From Thermus altitudinis (lineage in GTDB: Bacteria; Deinococcota; Deinococci; Deinococcales; Thermaceae), in the NCBI RefSeq assembly GCF_022760835.1, contig NZ_JAKTNQ010000013.1:1-64000 (forward strand): a stretch of 64,000 nucleotides of DNA, written 5' to 3'. Below the pieces are notes generated by a model. It made no database searches. It had not been told where the DNA came from and worked only from the letters and a program-made list of their open reading frames with translations. Made by a program: the position numbers and the translations under genes. Positions 53,139 through 62,040 of this stretch are shown here, piece after piece (positions within the stretch are counted from its first letter, which is position 1; each line of letters starts with the position of its first letter).

Positions 53139-54212
53139 GTGGAGCTTCTTCGCCTCGAGGCCACGGTCCTCTCCTTGGGGGATCGGGTCCTTTCCTTTGA
53201 CCGGGAGGGCCGGCCCTACCACTACTTCCGCCAGGGGCTCACCTACAAGCGGTCGCTGGATGGGAGCCTGCACCTCCGTTACCGGGAGGAGGCGCGGAAA
53301 AGGCGCCGCCTGGGGGAAGGGGAGGCCCTGGAGGTCTACGGGGAGATCCTGGAGCTGGCGGAGGCCCACCTGCAGGACCCCGTGCGCCGGGCCGAGGTCC
53401 TCCGTTGGACCCCCGAGGGGCTTCTGGACCCCACCCCCTACCGGAGGGCCTACGCCTGGCCCGTGAGCATCCTTCCTCCCGATGCCTACCTCTCCGTGGT
53501 CCTCCAGGCCACCACGGGATGCACCTGGAACCGGTGCGCCTTCTGCTCCTTTTACCAGGACCGCCCCTTTCAAAAACGAAGCCCGGAGGCCTTCCGGGAG
53601 CATGTGGAGCGGGTGTTGGAGCTACTGGGCAAGGGAAGGCTATTGCGGAAGGGGGTTTTCCTGGGGGATGGCAATGCCCTGGCCTTAGGCGAGCCCCTTC
53701 TTCCCCTTCTGGAAGAGGTGCGCCGGGTCTTTCCTCAGGAGGCCATCCTGGGTTTCCTGGACCTTTTCACCGGGGTTAGGAAGGAGCCCTCTTGGTGGGA
53801 AAGGCTAAAGGCCTTGGGCCTGGGGCGGGTGTATGTGGGTCTGGAGACAGGACACGCCCCCCTTTTGGCCCTCCTCAACAAGCCCGGGCACCCGAGGGAA
53901 GCCCTCTCCCTGGGGCGAAGCCTCAAAGGGGCCGGGGTTTCCCTGGGGGTGATCCTCCTGGTGGGGGCAGGGGGCGTGGCCTATGCCGAGGCCCACCGCC
54001 GGGAAAGCCTGGCCCTCCTGGCCGAGCTCCCTTTGGGGAAGGAGGACGTGGTCTACCTATCCCCTTTCCAGGTGGAGCCGGGTACCCCTTATGCCGCCTT
54101 GGGTTTGGAGCCCCTTCCCCAGGTGGAGGAGGAGCTGGCCGCTTGGGCCTCGGCCTTGCGCCGGATGGGGCTAAGGGTGGCCCGGTACGACATCCGGGAG
54201 TTTGTCTATTAA
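53139..54212 (+). CDS. Radical SAM protein
   Basis: The 357-residue protein has a radical SAM core with 4Fe-4S ligands Cys128, Cys133 and Cys136 in CTWNRCAFC, that is CX4CX2C rather than the usual CX3CX2C. This variant is known from a group of uncharacterised radical SAM proteins with GCSxNxCxFC motifs. Other core elements are VFLGDGNAL, GRVYVGLETGH, LGVILLVGAGG and VYLSPFQVEPGTPY. The N-terminal 100 residues are an unassigned domain. Substrate unknown. It is divergent from the APH-like kinase and ends at a strong terminator. Confidence 0.85.
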   Translation: MELLRLEATVLSLGDRVLSFDREGRPYHYFRQGLTYKRSLDGSLHLRYREEARKRRRLGEGEALEVYGEILELAEAHLQDPVRRAEVLRWTPEGLLDPTPYRRAYAWPVSILPPDAYLSVVLQATTGCTWNRCAFCSFYQDRPFQKRSPEAFREHVERVLELLGKGRLLRKGVFLGDGNALALGEPLLPLLEEVRRVFPQEAILGFLDLFTGVRKEPSWWERLKALGLGRVYVGLETGHAPLLALLNKPGHPREALSLGRSLKGAGVSLGVILLVGAGGVAYAEAHRRESLALLAELPLGKEDVVYLSPFQVEPGTPYAALGLEPLPQVEEELAAWASALRRMGLRVARYDIREFVY

Positions 54213-54243
54213 GAAGCCTGGGCATAGGGCCCAGGCTTCTTAA
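54209..54243. terminator. Strong bidirectional terminator
   Basis: TTAAGAAGCCTGGGC (54209-54223) and GCCCAGGCTTCTTAA (54229-54243) form a perfect 15-bp stem with a five-base loop, covering the radical SAM stop codon. The lower stem supplies A- and T-rich arms for both directions, serving also the convergent lipoprotein gene. Confidence 0.8.
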
Positions 54244-54260
54244 TCGGGATTCGCGGTCCT

Positions 54261-55187
54261 TCAAGGCGAGGTGAGGATTATTCCGCTTCTCCCTACCACC
54301 ACGAACTGCCCGTTGGCGAAGTTAACTCCCTCGAGCCAATCGCCTACCCCAGAGCTTTGCGCGATTAGGCTGGACCCATCAGGGGAGGTCAGGATAGTGC
54401 CGTTCTCGCCCACAATCACAAAAAGGTTGGCTGCGAAAGTAAGGTTGGTGAGGTACTTGGTGGTGCCCGAGTTTAAGGAGGACCAGGTGGTTCCATCGGG
54501 GGAGGTTAAGACTACGCCACCCCCACCCACGGCCAGCCAGCGGTTTCTTCCGAAGGTCACGCTTTCCAGCGTGACCAGGGTGTTGGAGGGGCGAGGGGAC
54601 CAGGTGGTGCCGTCACTGGAGATCAAGATGGTACCCCTGCCACCTACGGCAAGGAAACGGCCGTTGGCAAAGGCGATGCCCTCTAGGTCGTTGTCAGTTC
54701 CGGAGTTTTGGCTATTCCAGATCGTCCCATCGGAGGAGGTCAACACCGTGCCGCTCCGGCCCACGGCTACATAGCGTCCGTTGCCGTAGGTAATCCCTAG
54801 GAGCTCCTTATCGGTTCCCGAGGTTTGCGAGTTCCAGGTGGCTCCATTTGGGGAAACCAGGATGGTCCCACCTGTCCCCACCGCTACGAAGCGCTGGTTG
54901 GCATAGATCACGCTGCGCAGGAGGGCCGTGGTTCCCGAGGAGCGCGGTGTCCAGACTACGCCATCCGTTGAGGTGAGGATGGTTCCATTCCCTCCCACTG
55001 CCACGTACACGCCGTTACCGAAAGCCACGCTAAAGAGGTGGGCGGACGTCCCAGACTGCCTCAGGGTCCAGCGTGTTCCCAAGGAGTTATCGGCGCTTCG
55101 TGGGCTGCAGCCGCTCAAGCTTAGCGCCAGTAGGAAAATCCCTGTCCAAAGCCAACCCAAACCTTTAGCCGCGGGAGGATTTTTCAT
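54261..55187 (-). CDS. Seven-repeat beta-propeller lipoprotein
   Basis: The 308-residue protein has a lipoprotein signal (lipobox LSGC near residue 27) and then seven tandem repeats of about 39 residues with consensus W..(Q/R).SGT...L..V.F.NG.(Y/F)VAVG..GTILTS.DG. These should form a seven-bladed propeller like the BNR/YCF48 families. It probably sits on the cell surface as a binding scaffold; no catalytic residues are evident. The gene is visibly lower in GC and more varied in codon use than its neighbours, which suggests acquisition. GAGGGGGTGA precedes the ATG. It is flanked by the strong terminator and a divergent gene. Confidence 0.85.
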   Translation of the reverse strand: MKNPPAAKGLGWLWTGIFLLALSLSGCSPRSADNSLGTRWTLRQSGTSAHLFSVAFGNGVYVAVGGNGTILTSTDGVVWTPRSSGTTALLRSVIYANQRFVAVGTGGTILVSPNGATWNSQTSGTDKELLGITYGNGRYVAVGRSGTVLTSSDGTIWNSQNSGTDNDLEGIAFANGRFLAVGGRGTILISSDGTTWSPRPSNTLVTLESVTFGRNRWLAVGGGGVVLTSPDGTTWSSLNSGTTKYLTNLTFAANLFVIVGENGTILTSPDGSSLIAQSSGVGDWLEGVNFANGQFVVVGRSGIILTSP

Positions 55188-55257
55188 CTTATCACCCCCT
55201 CACTGCCCAAGGTAGTCGCGGGACCTTACACCGTTCTTAAACGCTGGATCGGTAGGG

Positions 55258-55263
55258 TATACT
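55258..55263 (+). promoter_or_regulatory. -10 box of the 129-residue protein gene
   Basis: TATACT lies seven bases before ATG 55271, again without a ribosome site. The 83-bp gap to the divergent lipoprotein gene also holds TAAGGT on the reverse strand as a possible -10 for it. Confidence 0.45.
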
Positions 55264-55270
55264 TGGGGCC

Positions 55271-55660
55271 ATGAGCGCCGCGCATGAACGGGAACTCTAT
55301 GAGGCCTGGGTGGAGCTCCTCTCCTGGATGCGGGAGTATGCCCGGGAAAAGGGGGTCCGGTTTGAGAAGGAGGCCGACTTCCCCGACTTCATCTACCGCA
55401 TGGAGCGCCCTTACGCCCTCCCCACCACCATCATGACCGCCTCCCTTTCCGACGCCCTGGGCGAGCCCTTCCTCCTGGCGGATGTCTCCCCCCGGCATGC
55501 CCAGCTGAAGCGCATCGGCATCCGGCTTCCCCGGGCCCATATCCACCTGCACGCCCACTATGAGCCCGGGAAAGGGTTGGTGACGGGAAAGATTCCCCTC
55601 ACCAAGGAGCGCTTCTTCGCCCTGGCCGACCGGGCCCGGGCGGCCTTGGCCTTCGCCTAG
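55271..55660 (+). CDS. Hypothetical protein with alternating-His strand
   Basis: The 129-residue protein is unrecognised. The N-terminal half is helical (ERELYEAWVELLSWMREYAREKG), the middle contains a Thr/Ser-rich segment (YALPTTIMTASLSDA), and residues 90-96 read HIHLHAH. His90, His92, His94 and His96 alternate and would face one side of a beta strand, a pattern suited to metal or phosphate binding. It has no signal peptide. It is probably leaderless from a TATACT box. The gene ends with a four-base overlap with convergent hemW. Confidence 0.75.
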   Translation: MSAAHERELYEAWVELLSWMREYAREKGVRFEKEADFPDFIYRMERPYALPTTIMTASLSDALGEPFLLADVSPRHAQLKRIGIRLPRAHIHLHAHYEPGKGLVTGKIPLTKERFFALADRARAALAFA

Positions 55661-56763
55661 CCCTCGAGGGCCTCCCAGAGCCTGAGCACCACCCGGTGCA
55701 GGAGGGCCAACGTGCGGCGGGTGGGCTTAAGGCGGGGGCCTTCTACCACCAGGTACCCTTCTTGCACCAGGGCTCGGAGGGCGGGGTTTAGGCGGGGCCA
55801 GAGGCTGAGGCCGGTTCGCCTTTCCAGGGCTCCCACATCCACCCCCTCCCTAAGCCGCAGGCCCAGCATCAGGCTTTCCTTGGCGTGTTCCAAGGGGGAG
55901 ATGCTCTCTTCCTCGGGTGGCTCCCGCAGAAGCCAGCGGGGAAGGGGGGGGTGGGTGCGGCGGAAGGCATAGGCGTTTGGGCCTTGCCCCGGGTACTGGC
56001 CCGTGGCGCCGGGTCCCAAGGCCAGCCAAAACCCCGCGCGCCAGTAGACCAGGTTGTGCTGGGCTTCCTCCCCGGGCCTGGCGAAGTTGGAGACCTCGTA
56101 GCGCCGAAGCCCGGCCTCTTCCAGGATGGCCTCCGCCTTCTCCATGGCCCAGGCTTCCCTTTCCGGGTCCTCCTTCAGCCCCAGGAGGGCGAAGGGGGTA
56201 CCCTTTTCCACCTGCAGGGTATAGGCGGAAACGTGGCCCACCCCCAGGGAGGCCGCCTCCTTAAGGTCCTTATCCACCTCCTGCATGGGGAGGCCCAGGA
56301 TGAGGTCCAAGGAGACCCTAAAGCCCCCTTCCAAGGCCATCTCCACGGCCCTAAGGGCCCCTTTGCGCCCATGGGCCCTTCCCAGGAACCGCAGCACCCC
56401 GTCCTGGAAACTCTGCACCCCTAAGGAGAGGCGGTTTACCCCGAGGTCCCTTAACAGGCGAAGCCTCTCCTGGTTCAGGGTGCCGGGGTTGGCCTCGAGG
56501 GTCACCTCGGCGTCCGGTTGCCGCTTCCAGGGAAGGGCCTGGAAGAGGGCCACCAGTTCCCGGTCCCGGAGAAAGCTCGGGGTGCCCCCGCCCAGGTAGA
56601 GGGTTTGGAGGGGTTGGGGATGCGCCTGGTATAGCTCTTCGGCTTCCTCCTGGAGGCGCTTTAAATAGGCCTCCACCCACCCTGGGCCCCGGCGCACCAC
56701 GTGGAAGTCGCAATAGGGGCAAAGGGTGGGGCAGAAGGGGACGTGGACGTAAAGGCTAGCCAT
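55657..56763 (-). CDS. hemW: HemW-type radical SAM protein (coproporphyrinogen oxidase-like)
   Basis: The 368-residue protein opens SLYVHVPFCPTLCPYCDF with cluster ligands Cys11, Cys15 and Cys18 and the following CDF. YLGGGTPSFL, TLEANPGTL, LGVQSFQDGVLRFLGRAH and SLDLILGLPMQ are HemN/HemW family motifs. The length and the lack of the extra N-terminal part of true HemN favour HemW, a haem chaperone/insertion protein, rather than oxygen-independent coproporphyrinogen oxidase. A long structured leader with a hairpin next to its AGGAG ribosome site lies upstream. Confidence 0.9.
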   Translation of the reverse strand: MASLYVHVPFCPTLCPYCDFHVVRRGPGWVEAYLKRLQEEAEELYQAHPQPLQTLYLGGGTPSFLRDRELVALFQALPWKRQPDAEVTLEANPGTLNQERLRLLRDLGVNRLSLGVQSFQDGVLRFLGRAHGRKGALRAVEMALEGGFRVSLDLILGLPMQEVDKDLKEAASLGVGHVSAYTLQVEKGTPFALLGLKEDPEREAWAMEKAEAILEEAGLRRYEVSNFARPGEEAQHNLVYWRAGFWLALGPGATGQYPGQGPNAYAFRRTHPPLPRWLLREPPEEESISPLEHAKESLMLGLRLREGVDVGALERRTGLSLWPRLNPALRALVQEGYLVVEGPRLKPTRRTLALLHRVVLRLWEALEG

Positions 56764-56973
56764 GGGATGGGCTACTCCTGGCGCAAGGAAGACCTTGCGC
56801 CCCTCTAGGGCGGGAAAGGGCTGCGCTCCCTAGCCTTGGAGAGGCCTTCCCAAACCCGAAGGGTCGGGTAGGCCGGCGCTGCCATGAAGGGGGGCCCTCG
56901 CTTGGCGTACTGGCCTCACCCCGGGCTCGGCTACCGCAGAGGATGGCCTCCAGGCCCTGGGTACCCCACTCCC
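56764..56973 (-). other. Structured intergenic leader upstream of hemW
   Basis: These 210 bases contain no convincing gene. On the reverse strand several stems line up before hemW: GGCCT closing around ACCCGA/TCGGGT and AGGCC, then CTAGGG/CCCTAG, then a perfect nine-pair GGCGCAAGG/CCTTGCGCC (56779-56800) directly before AGGAG. I do not recognise a known riboswitch; cobalamin and T-box motifs are absent. It could be a 5' regulatory leader or a small RNA. Confidence 0.4.
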
Positions 56974-58194
56974 TCAGTCTACAAGGAGAAGGCGGAAGTC
57001 GTTGAGGTTGGTGCCGGTGGGCCCGGTGTTGAGGAGGGTTCCCGCCCGTTGGAAAAATCCCAGGCTATCGTTGGCCTCCAGATGGGGCCTGGGGTCCAGG
57101 CCCAGGTCCCAGACCTCTGGGGTGAGGAGGGCCCCCGCGGCGCCTGAAGGCCCGTCCAACCCGTCGGAGTCGGCGGCCAGGGCGTAGAGGGGGGCTTGGA
57201 GGTGGGCATAGAGGGAAAGGAGGAACTCCAGGTTCCGGCCCCCTAGCCCCTTTCCCCTTACGTGCACCTGGGCCTCGCCACCGGAAAGGAGGAAAAGGGG
57301 CTTGCGGAAGGGAAGCCCCTGGGTGCGGATGGTGTCCACCAGCTCCGCGTGGAAGCGGGCTAAGGCCCGGGCCTCCCCGCCAAAGCGGTCGGAGAGGATC
57401 ACCGCCCGATGGCCTTCTCCGCGTAGAAACCTCTGGGCGGCCCTTAGGAGGTCCAGGTTGCGCCCGGCGATCCGGGAGGAGAGGCGCTTCAGGGCCGGAT
57501 CTTGGGGCTTCAGGGTCTCGGGAAGCCGGCCTGTAAGCCCCTCATGGAGCACCCTTCGGGCCTCAGGGAAGGCCAGGCCATACCGGTCCAGGATGGCCAG
57601 GGCCTCCCGGTAGGTGCTGGGGTCGGGGTGGAAGGGGCCCGAGGCCACCACGCTGGGATCGTCTCCCGGCACATCGGAAAGGAGCAGGACCTGGACCCGG
57701 GCCCGGGTGGCCAAAAGAAGCCTTCCTCCCTTCACCTGGGAAAGGTGCTTGCGCACGGTGTTGACCTCCCCGATGCTGGCCCCGCTCTTTAGAAGGGCCT
57801 CCGTCAGGGCCCGTTTTTCCTCCAGGGAAATCCCCAGGGGAAGGCACCACAGGGCGCTTCCCCCACCCGAGACCAAAGCCAAAACCCGGGCCTTGGGGGA
57901 AAGCCCCTTAAGGAGCTCCAAAACCTCCTGGGCTGCCCTTAGGCTTTCCCCATCGGGCAGAGGATGGCCAGCGAAGAGGGCCTTTAGCCCCAAGGCCTCC
58001 TGCCCCTTGGGTAGGGTGAGGTGGTAGGGCACTTCCCCATAGCGGTCCAAGGCGGCCTTCAGCATCCAGGCGGCTCCCTTGCCCACCGCCAGGATGAGGT
58101 GGGGCTTGGCCCGGGGGAGGGCCTTGAGGGTGAGGCGGTAAGGGTGGGCCTCCTCGAGGGCCTTGTGCAAGGTGGCCAGGAGGAGGGTTTTCAC
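56974..58194 (-). CDS. Glycerate 2-kinase (MOFRL family)
   Basis: The 406-residue protein belongs to the GckA/TtuD family. The N-terminal domain holds LILAVGKGAAWMLKAAL, GHPLPDGES, LALVSGGGSALWCLPLGISLEEK (in pieces), EVNTVRKHLSQVKGGRL and LLLSDVPGDDPSVVASGP. The C-terminal MOFRL domain holds LLSGGEAQVHVRGKGLGGRNLEFLL (in pieces) and AADSDGLDGPSGAAGA. It phosphorylates glycerate with ATP to 2-phosphoglycerate. It starts at GTG with GGGAGG upstream. As the last gene after glcDEF, it likely sends a glycolate-derived product into glycolysis, although the enzymes making glycerate are not present here. Confidence 0.93.
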   Translation of the reverse strand: MKTLLLATLHKALEEAHPYRLTLKALPRAKPHLILAVGKGAAWMLKAALDRYGEVPYHLTLPKGQEALGLKALFAGHPLPDGESLRAAQEVLELLKGLSPKARVLALVSGGGSALWCLPLGISLEEKRALTEALLKSGASIGEVNTVRKHLSQVKGGRLLLATRARVQVLLLSDVPGDDPSVVASGPFHPDPSTYREALAILDRYGLAFPEARRVLHEGLTGRLPETLKPQDPALKRLSSRIAGRNLDLLRAAQRFLRGEGHRAVILSDRFGGEARALARFHAELVDTIRTQGLPFRKPLFLLSGGEAQVHVRGKGLGGRNLEFLLSLYAHLQAPLYALAADSDGLDGPSGAAGALLTPEVWDLGLDPRPHLEANDSLGFFQRAGTLLNTGPTGTNLNDFRLLLVD

Positions 58195-58213
58195 CGTCCC
58201 AGCCTCCCTTGGG

Positions 58214-59497
58214 CTAGGAGGCCAGCGTGGCCCCCTTTTCCCTGGGGTCCTGGCCCAGATAGAGCATCTCCAGGAGTTCTGCGGTGTGCAGGATGGGGAT
58301 ACCCCTTTCCAGATAGGCCTGGATCTGGGTGAGGCAGCCGATGTTGCCCGAGACCACCAGGTGGGGCTCCGTGGCCCTCAGGTTCTCCGCTTTCCTTCGG
58401 CCCAGAACCTCGGCGATTTCCGGCTGGAACAGGTTGTAGGTGCCGGCGCTACCGCAACAGATCTCCCACTCCTTGGGCTCCAGCACCTCTAGGCCAGCGG
58501 CTTTGAGGATGCTCCGCGGCGCCTCCCGCACCCCTTGGGCGTGGGCCAGGTGGCAGGCGTCGTGGTAGGCCACCCGCAAGGGTGGCTTTGGGGGAGGTGG
58601 AGGGGTGAAGCCCACCTCTTCCAGGATGACGGTGAGGTCCTTCACCTTGGCGGCCAGGGCCCGGGCCTCCTCCTCTTCCGGTTCCCCCAGGAAGAGGAGG
58701 GGATACTCCTTCATCCCCGAGCCACAGCCGGCGGCGTTGGTGACCACGTAGTCCACGTTCCGGAAGGCCTTTAGGTTTTGCCGGGCTAGGGCCTTGGCCC
58801 CCTCCTTGTCCCCGGCGTGGAGGTTTAGCGCCCCGCAACAGACCTGCTCCCTCACGGCCACCACCTCCACCCCGTTTTCCTGCAGGACCCGGATGGTGGC
58901 CCGGTTGATGGCGGGCCTTAAGACCCGCTGGGCGCACCCCAAAAGGAGGCCCACCCGGGCTTTCGTCACCCCCTTGGCGGGGTAGACCTCCTGGTAGGGA
59001 TCCTCCTTGGGCAGGTGGTCGGGAAGGAGGGCGATGGGGGCCTTTAGGGCCTTAGGCAGGGGGAGGGGTTGGAGGAGGGGTTTCAACCGGCTTCCCAGCT
59101 GGGCCAGGGGCCGAAAGCGCTCCGGGTAGGGGAGGAGGCGGAGGAGGGCTTGGCGGTATACCTTCTCAAGGGGGTAGCGGTGGCGTTTCCCCTCCGTGTG
59201 CAGGCGAAACGTGGCGATGAGTTCCCCGTAGGGAACGCCGCTGGGGCAGGCGGTGACGCAGGCTTGGCAGGCCAAGCACCGGTCCAGATAGGGGAGGGTT
59301 TCCTCCAGGGGAAGGTTCCCCTCGAGGACCTCCTTCATGAGGAAGATGCGGCCCCTAGGGGAGTCCATCTCCTCTCCCAGGACCAGGTAGGTGGGGCAGG
59401 TGGGGAGGCAGAAGCCGCAGTGGACGCAGGCCTCTATGGCGTGGGCCATCACCTCTCCTTCCTGGCCCAAGGTTTCCACGGGGATACGGTGCTGCAT
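58214..59497 (-). CDS. glcF: Glycolate oxidase iron-sulfur subunit
   Basis: The 427-residue subunit has two 4Fe-4S ferredoxin motifs, Cys24/27/30/34 (CVHCGFCLPTCPTY) and Cys74/77/80/84 (CLACQACVTACPSG). It also has the C-terminal paired Cys-rich domains (VCCGALNLHAGD, NAAGCGSGMKEYP, AYHDACHLAHAQGV, EICCGSAGTYN) of the GlcF/HdrB type. It passes electrons from the flavin subunits to the quinone pool. It starts five bases after glcE. It is encoded between glcE and the glycerate kinase gene. Confidence 0.95.
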   Translation of the reverse strand: MQHRIPVETLGQEGEVMAHAIEACVHCGFCLPTCPTYLVLGEEMDSPRGRIFLMKEVLEGNLPLEETLPYLDRCLACQACVTACPSGVPYGELIATFRLHTEGKRHRYPLEKVYRQALLRLLPYPERFRPLAQLGSRLKPLLQPLPLPKALKAPIALLPDHLPKEDPYQEVYPAKGVTKARVGLLLGCAQRVLRPAINRATIRVLQENGVEVVAVREQVCCGALNLHAGDKEGAKALARQNLKAFRNVDYVVTNAAGCGSGMKEYPLLFLGEPEEEEARALAAKVKDLTVILEEVGFTPPPPPKPPLRVAYHDACHLAHAQGVREAPRSILKAAGLEVLEPKEWEICCGSAGTYNLFQPEIAEVLGRRKAENLRATEPHLVVSGNIGCLTQIQAYLERGIPILHTAELLEMLYLGQDPREKGATLAS

Positions 59498-59502
59498 GTT
59501 CT

Positions 59503-60549
59503 CTACCCTAAGGGAAACCGGCCCTTGGGGTCTAGGGCCCTCTTGATGGGGGCGAAGAAGGCTTCCGGCGGCGAGGGGAAAAGGACCTCCTGGGCCCCCC
59601 TTAGGACCAGATGGGGGATTCCCCCATCCCGTAAGGCCTTTAGGCCATGGGGTTCCAAACCGGCATAGAGAAGATCTCCCCCTGCCAGGTAGCGCCTAGG
59701 CCCTAGGGGGAGGCTTTCCAGATGGGGAATCAGGTCCAGGCGGGAAGGCACCTTCACCCAGATGGGGCTTCCTTCCAGGAAGGCCAGGTTCCTGACCCCT
59801 TCCCAATGGGCCTCGTCCTCCCGGAGCACCTCCCCTTCCCTTTGCAGAAGGCTTTGTAGCCGCTGGACCCGTTTTTCCAGGCTCTCGGGGAATCCCCCCA
59901 GCCGGATCTCCAAGGTGGCTGGAGGCACCAGGTCTAAGGCCAGGAGGTCCAGGGGCAGGGTCCTGAGGTCCTGGAGGACCGCCAGGGCTTCCGCCGTATG
60001 GGCCAAGCCCACCCTCAGGGTTCGGGTGGCCCGGGGGTAGGGGAAGACCTTAAAGGAAAGCTCCACCATAACGCCAAAAGCGCCTAGGGAACCCACCATA
60101 AGGCGGTGGAAGGGGAAGCCGGCGGCGTTTTTCACCACCTTGCCCCCTCCCCGCACCACCCTTCCCTCCCCGTCCACGAAGCGCACCCCCAGTATGAAGT
60201 CCCTGAGGCCCCCAAACCGTTCCCGCATGGGGCCAGAAAGCCCCGCCGCCACCGTGCCGCCCAGGGTGGCTCCCTGTTCCACCAGGGGTGGGTGGAAGGG
60301 CAGGTACTGGCCGTGGGCCCGTAGGGTCTCCTCGAGCTCCTTGAGGGGGGTACCGGCGTAGGCGGTGAAGACGAACTCCTCCGGGGCGTACTCCAGGATG
60401 CCCCGGAGGCCCGAGAGGTTAAGGAGGGTTTCCCCTTCCTGGGGGCTGGATAGGGCCGGTTTGCTCCCGCCTCCCTTGGGGCGCAGGCGGGGGTGGGTGC
60501 GCACGGCTTCCCGCACTTCTTCCAGGGAAGAGGGGAAAATCTCAGGCAT
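59503..60549 (-). CDS. glcE: Glycolate oxidase FAD-binding subunit GlcE
   Basis: The 348-residue subunit has the PCMH-type FAD fold ([38 protein letters not shown] in pieces, [30 protein letters not shown] in pieces, [22 protein letters not shown]). It is shorter than GlcD and lacks GlcD's C-terminal HGDGNLHP motif, typical of GlcE. It combines with GlcD and GlcF to oxidise glycolate to glyoxylate. Its start overlaps the glcD stop by eight bases. Confidence 0.93.
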   Translation of the reverse strand: MPEIFPSSLEEVREAVRTHPRLRPKGGGSKPALSSPQEGETLLNLSGLRGILEYAPEEFVFTAYAGTPLKELEETLRAHGQYLPFHPPLVEQGATLGGTVAAGLSGPMRERFGGLRDFILGVRFVDGEGRVVRGGGKVVKNAAGFPFHRLMVGSLGAFGVMVELSFKVFPYPRATRTLRVGLAHTAEALAVLQDLRTLPLDLLALDLVPPATLEIRLGGFPESLEKRVQRLQSLLQREGEVLREDEAHWEGVRNLAFLEGSPIWVKVPSRLDLIPHLESLPLGPRRYLAGGDLLYAGLEPHGLKALRDGGIPHLVLRGAQEVLFPSPPEAFFAPIKRALDPKGRFPLG

Positions 60550-61966
60550 AGAGCTCTCCCAGGTCGGTTTTCAGGCCCCCTTGATGGGGGCTTTGCCCGT
60601 AGCCCGGGAGCACCTTGCCCCGGTTGGCCAGGCCCTTGGGGTCCAGGGCCTCCTTCACCCGTTCCATGGCCAGGAGGTCTTCGGGAGCGAACATCTCCGG
60701 CATATACCCCTTCTTCTCCACCCCGATGCCGTGCTCCCCGGTCAAGGACCCCCCCAGGCGCACGCAAAGCTTGAGGATCTCCCCGGCCAACTCCTCGGCC
60801 CGTTCCAGCTCCCCCAGCTTCTTGCCGTCGTAGAGGACCAAGGGGTGAAGGTTCCCATCCCCGGCGTGGAAGACGTTGGCCACCCTAAGGCCGTAGGCCT
60901 GGGAAAGCCTGCCGATCTCCCTTAGGGCCTCGCCCAGGCGGCTTCGGGGCACCACGCCGTCTTGGACGAGGTAATCGGGGGAAAGCCTTCCCACGGCGCT
61001 GAAGGCAGCCTTACGCCCCTTCCAGATGGCCTGGCGTTCCGCCTCACTTTGGGCGATGCGCACCTCGGTGGCCCCGCTTTCCCCGATCACCTGGGCCAGG
61101 AGCTTGGCCTCTTCCTCCACCTCCTCCTTGGGGCCCTCCAGCTCCACGATGAGAAGGGCTTCCACCTGGGGGTAGCCTGCCTTCACCGCCGCTTCGGCGG
61201 CCTCAATGCTCAAGCGGTCCATGATCTCCATGGCCCCAGGGAGAAGCCCGCTTTGGATCACCTGGCTCACCGCGTTGCCCGCGGCTTCGAGGCTCCCATA
61301 GGCGGCCAGAAGGGTGTGGTAGGCCTCGGGCTTGGGAAGGAGCCTCAGGGTGATCTCCAGGGCTACCCCCAAAAGCCCCTCGGTGCCCACGAAGAAGCCG
61401 TGCAGGTCAGGCCCTACGCCCTCCAGGCTTGGCCCGCCCAGGTGGACCACCTCCCCCTTAGGGGTGACCACCTCCAGGGCCAGCACATGGTTGGCCGTCA
61501 TCCCGTACTTCAGGCAGTGGGCCCCGCCAGAGTTGAAGGCCACGTTCCCCCCGAGGGTGGAGATGGGTTGGCTGGAGGGGTCAGGGGCGTAGTAGAGGCC
61601 AAAAGGGGCTGCCCGCCGGGAAACCTCCAGGTTCACCACCCCGGGTTCCACCACGGCGATGCGGGCCTTGGGGTCCAGGCGGAGGATGCGGTTCATGCGG
61701 TTTAGGGCAAGGACCAGGCCCCCTTCCACGGGCAAGGAACCTCCCGAGAGGCTGGTGCCGCTTCCCCGGGCCACGAAGGGCACGCCATGGCGGTAACAAA
61801 GGCGCACCGCCTCCACCACCTCCTCCTTCCGTTCGGGAAGCACCACGGCCAAGGGGCGCTTGCGGTAGGCGGTGAGGGCGTCGGACTCGTAAGGGGCCAG
61901 CTCTGCCTCCTTGGTGAGGAGCCTTCCCGGGGGGAAGAGGGCCCGAAGCTCTTCCAAAAAGCCCAT
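60542..61966 (-). CDS. glcD: Glycolate oxidase FAD-linked subunit GlcD
   Basis: The 474-residue catalytic subunit has the FAD domain ([25 protein letters not shown] in pieces, [24 protein letters not shown] in pieces, [20 protein letters not shown]) and C-terminal motifs [14 protein letters not shown] and [18 protein letters not shown]. Some close relatives act on D-lactate, but the glcE/glcF partners and adjoining malate synthase favour glycolate. ATG 61966 lies after AAGGAGGAGGTAACC; the six-codon longer frame starts inside that site. It follows aceB by 74 bases. Confidence 0.94.
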   Translation of the reverse strand: MGFLEELRALFPPGRLLTKEAELAPYESDALTAYRKRPLAVVLPERKEEVVEAVRLCYRHGVPFVARGSGTSLSGGSLPVEGGLVLALNRMNRILRLDPKARIAVVEPGVVNLEVSRRAAPFGLYYAPDPSSQPISTLGGNVAFNSGGAHCLKYGMTANHVLALEVVTPKGEVVHLGGPSLEGVGPDLHGFFVGTEGLLGVALEITLRLLPKPEAYHTLLAAYGSLEAAGNAVSQVIQSGLLPGAMEIMDRLSIEAAEAAVKAGYPQVEALLIVELEGPKEEVEEEAKLLAQVIGESGATEVRIAQSEAERQAIWKGRKAAFSAVGRLSPDYLVQDGVVPRSRLGEALREIGRLSQAYGLRVANVFHAGDGNLHPLVLYDGKKLGELERAEELAGEILKLCVRLGGSLTGEHGIGVEKKGYMPEMFAPEDLLAMERVKEALDPKGLANRGKVLPGYGQSPHQGGLKTDLGELYA

Positions 61967-62040
61967 GGTTACCTCCTCCTTCACTTTACCGGAAGGGGCG
62001 GGGGCCTACCCCACCCCTTCCTGGCCCGGGCGGGCCGGGC

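Noticed and set aside
52216-53603. The 457-codon extended frame of the APH-like kinase
   Set aside because: The first 174 codons are antisense to the radical SAM gene and not kinase-like; GTG 53081 with a -10 box is a better start.
54261-55187. The repetitive DNA at this locus as a possible CRISPR or repeat array
   Set aside because: The period of about 117 bases lies in one reading frame and encodes a propeller repeat; there are no short palindromic repeats or unique spacers.
56884-57147. An 87-codon plus-strand frame before and into the glycerate kinase 3' end
   Set aside because: It largely overlaps the kinase antisense, has no ribosome site and no protein-like pattern.
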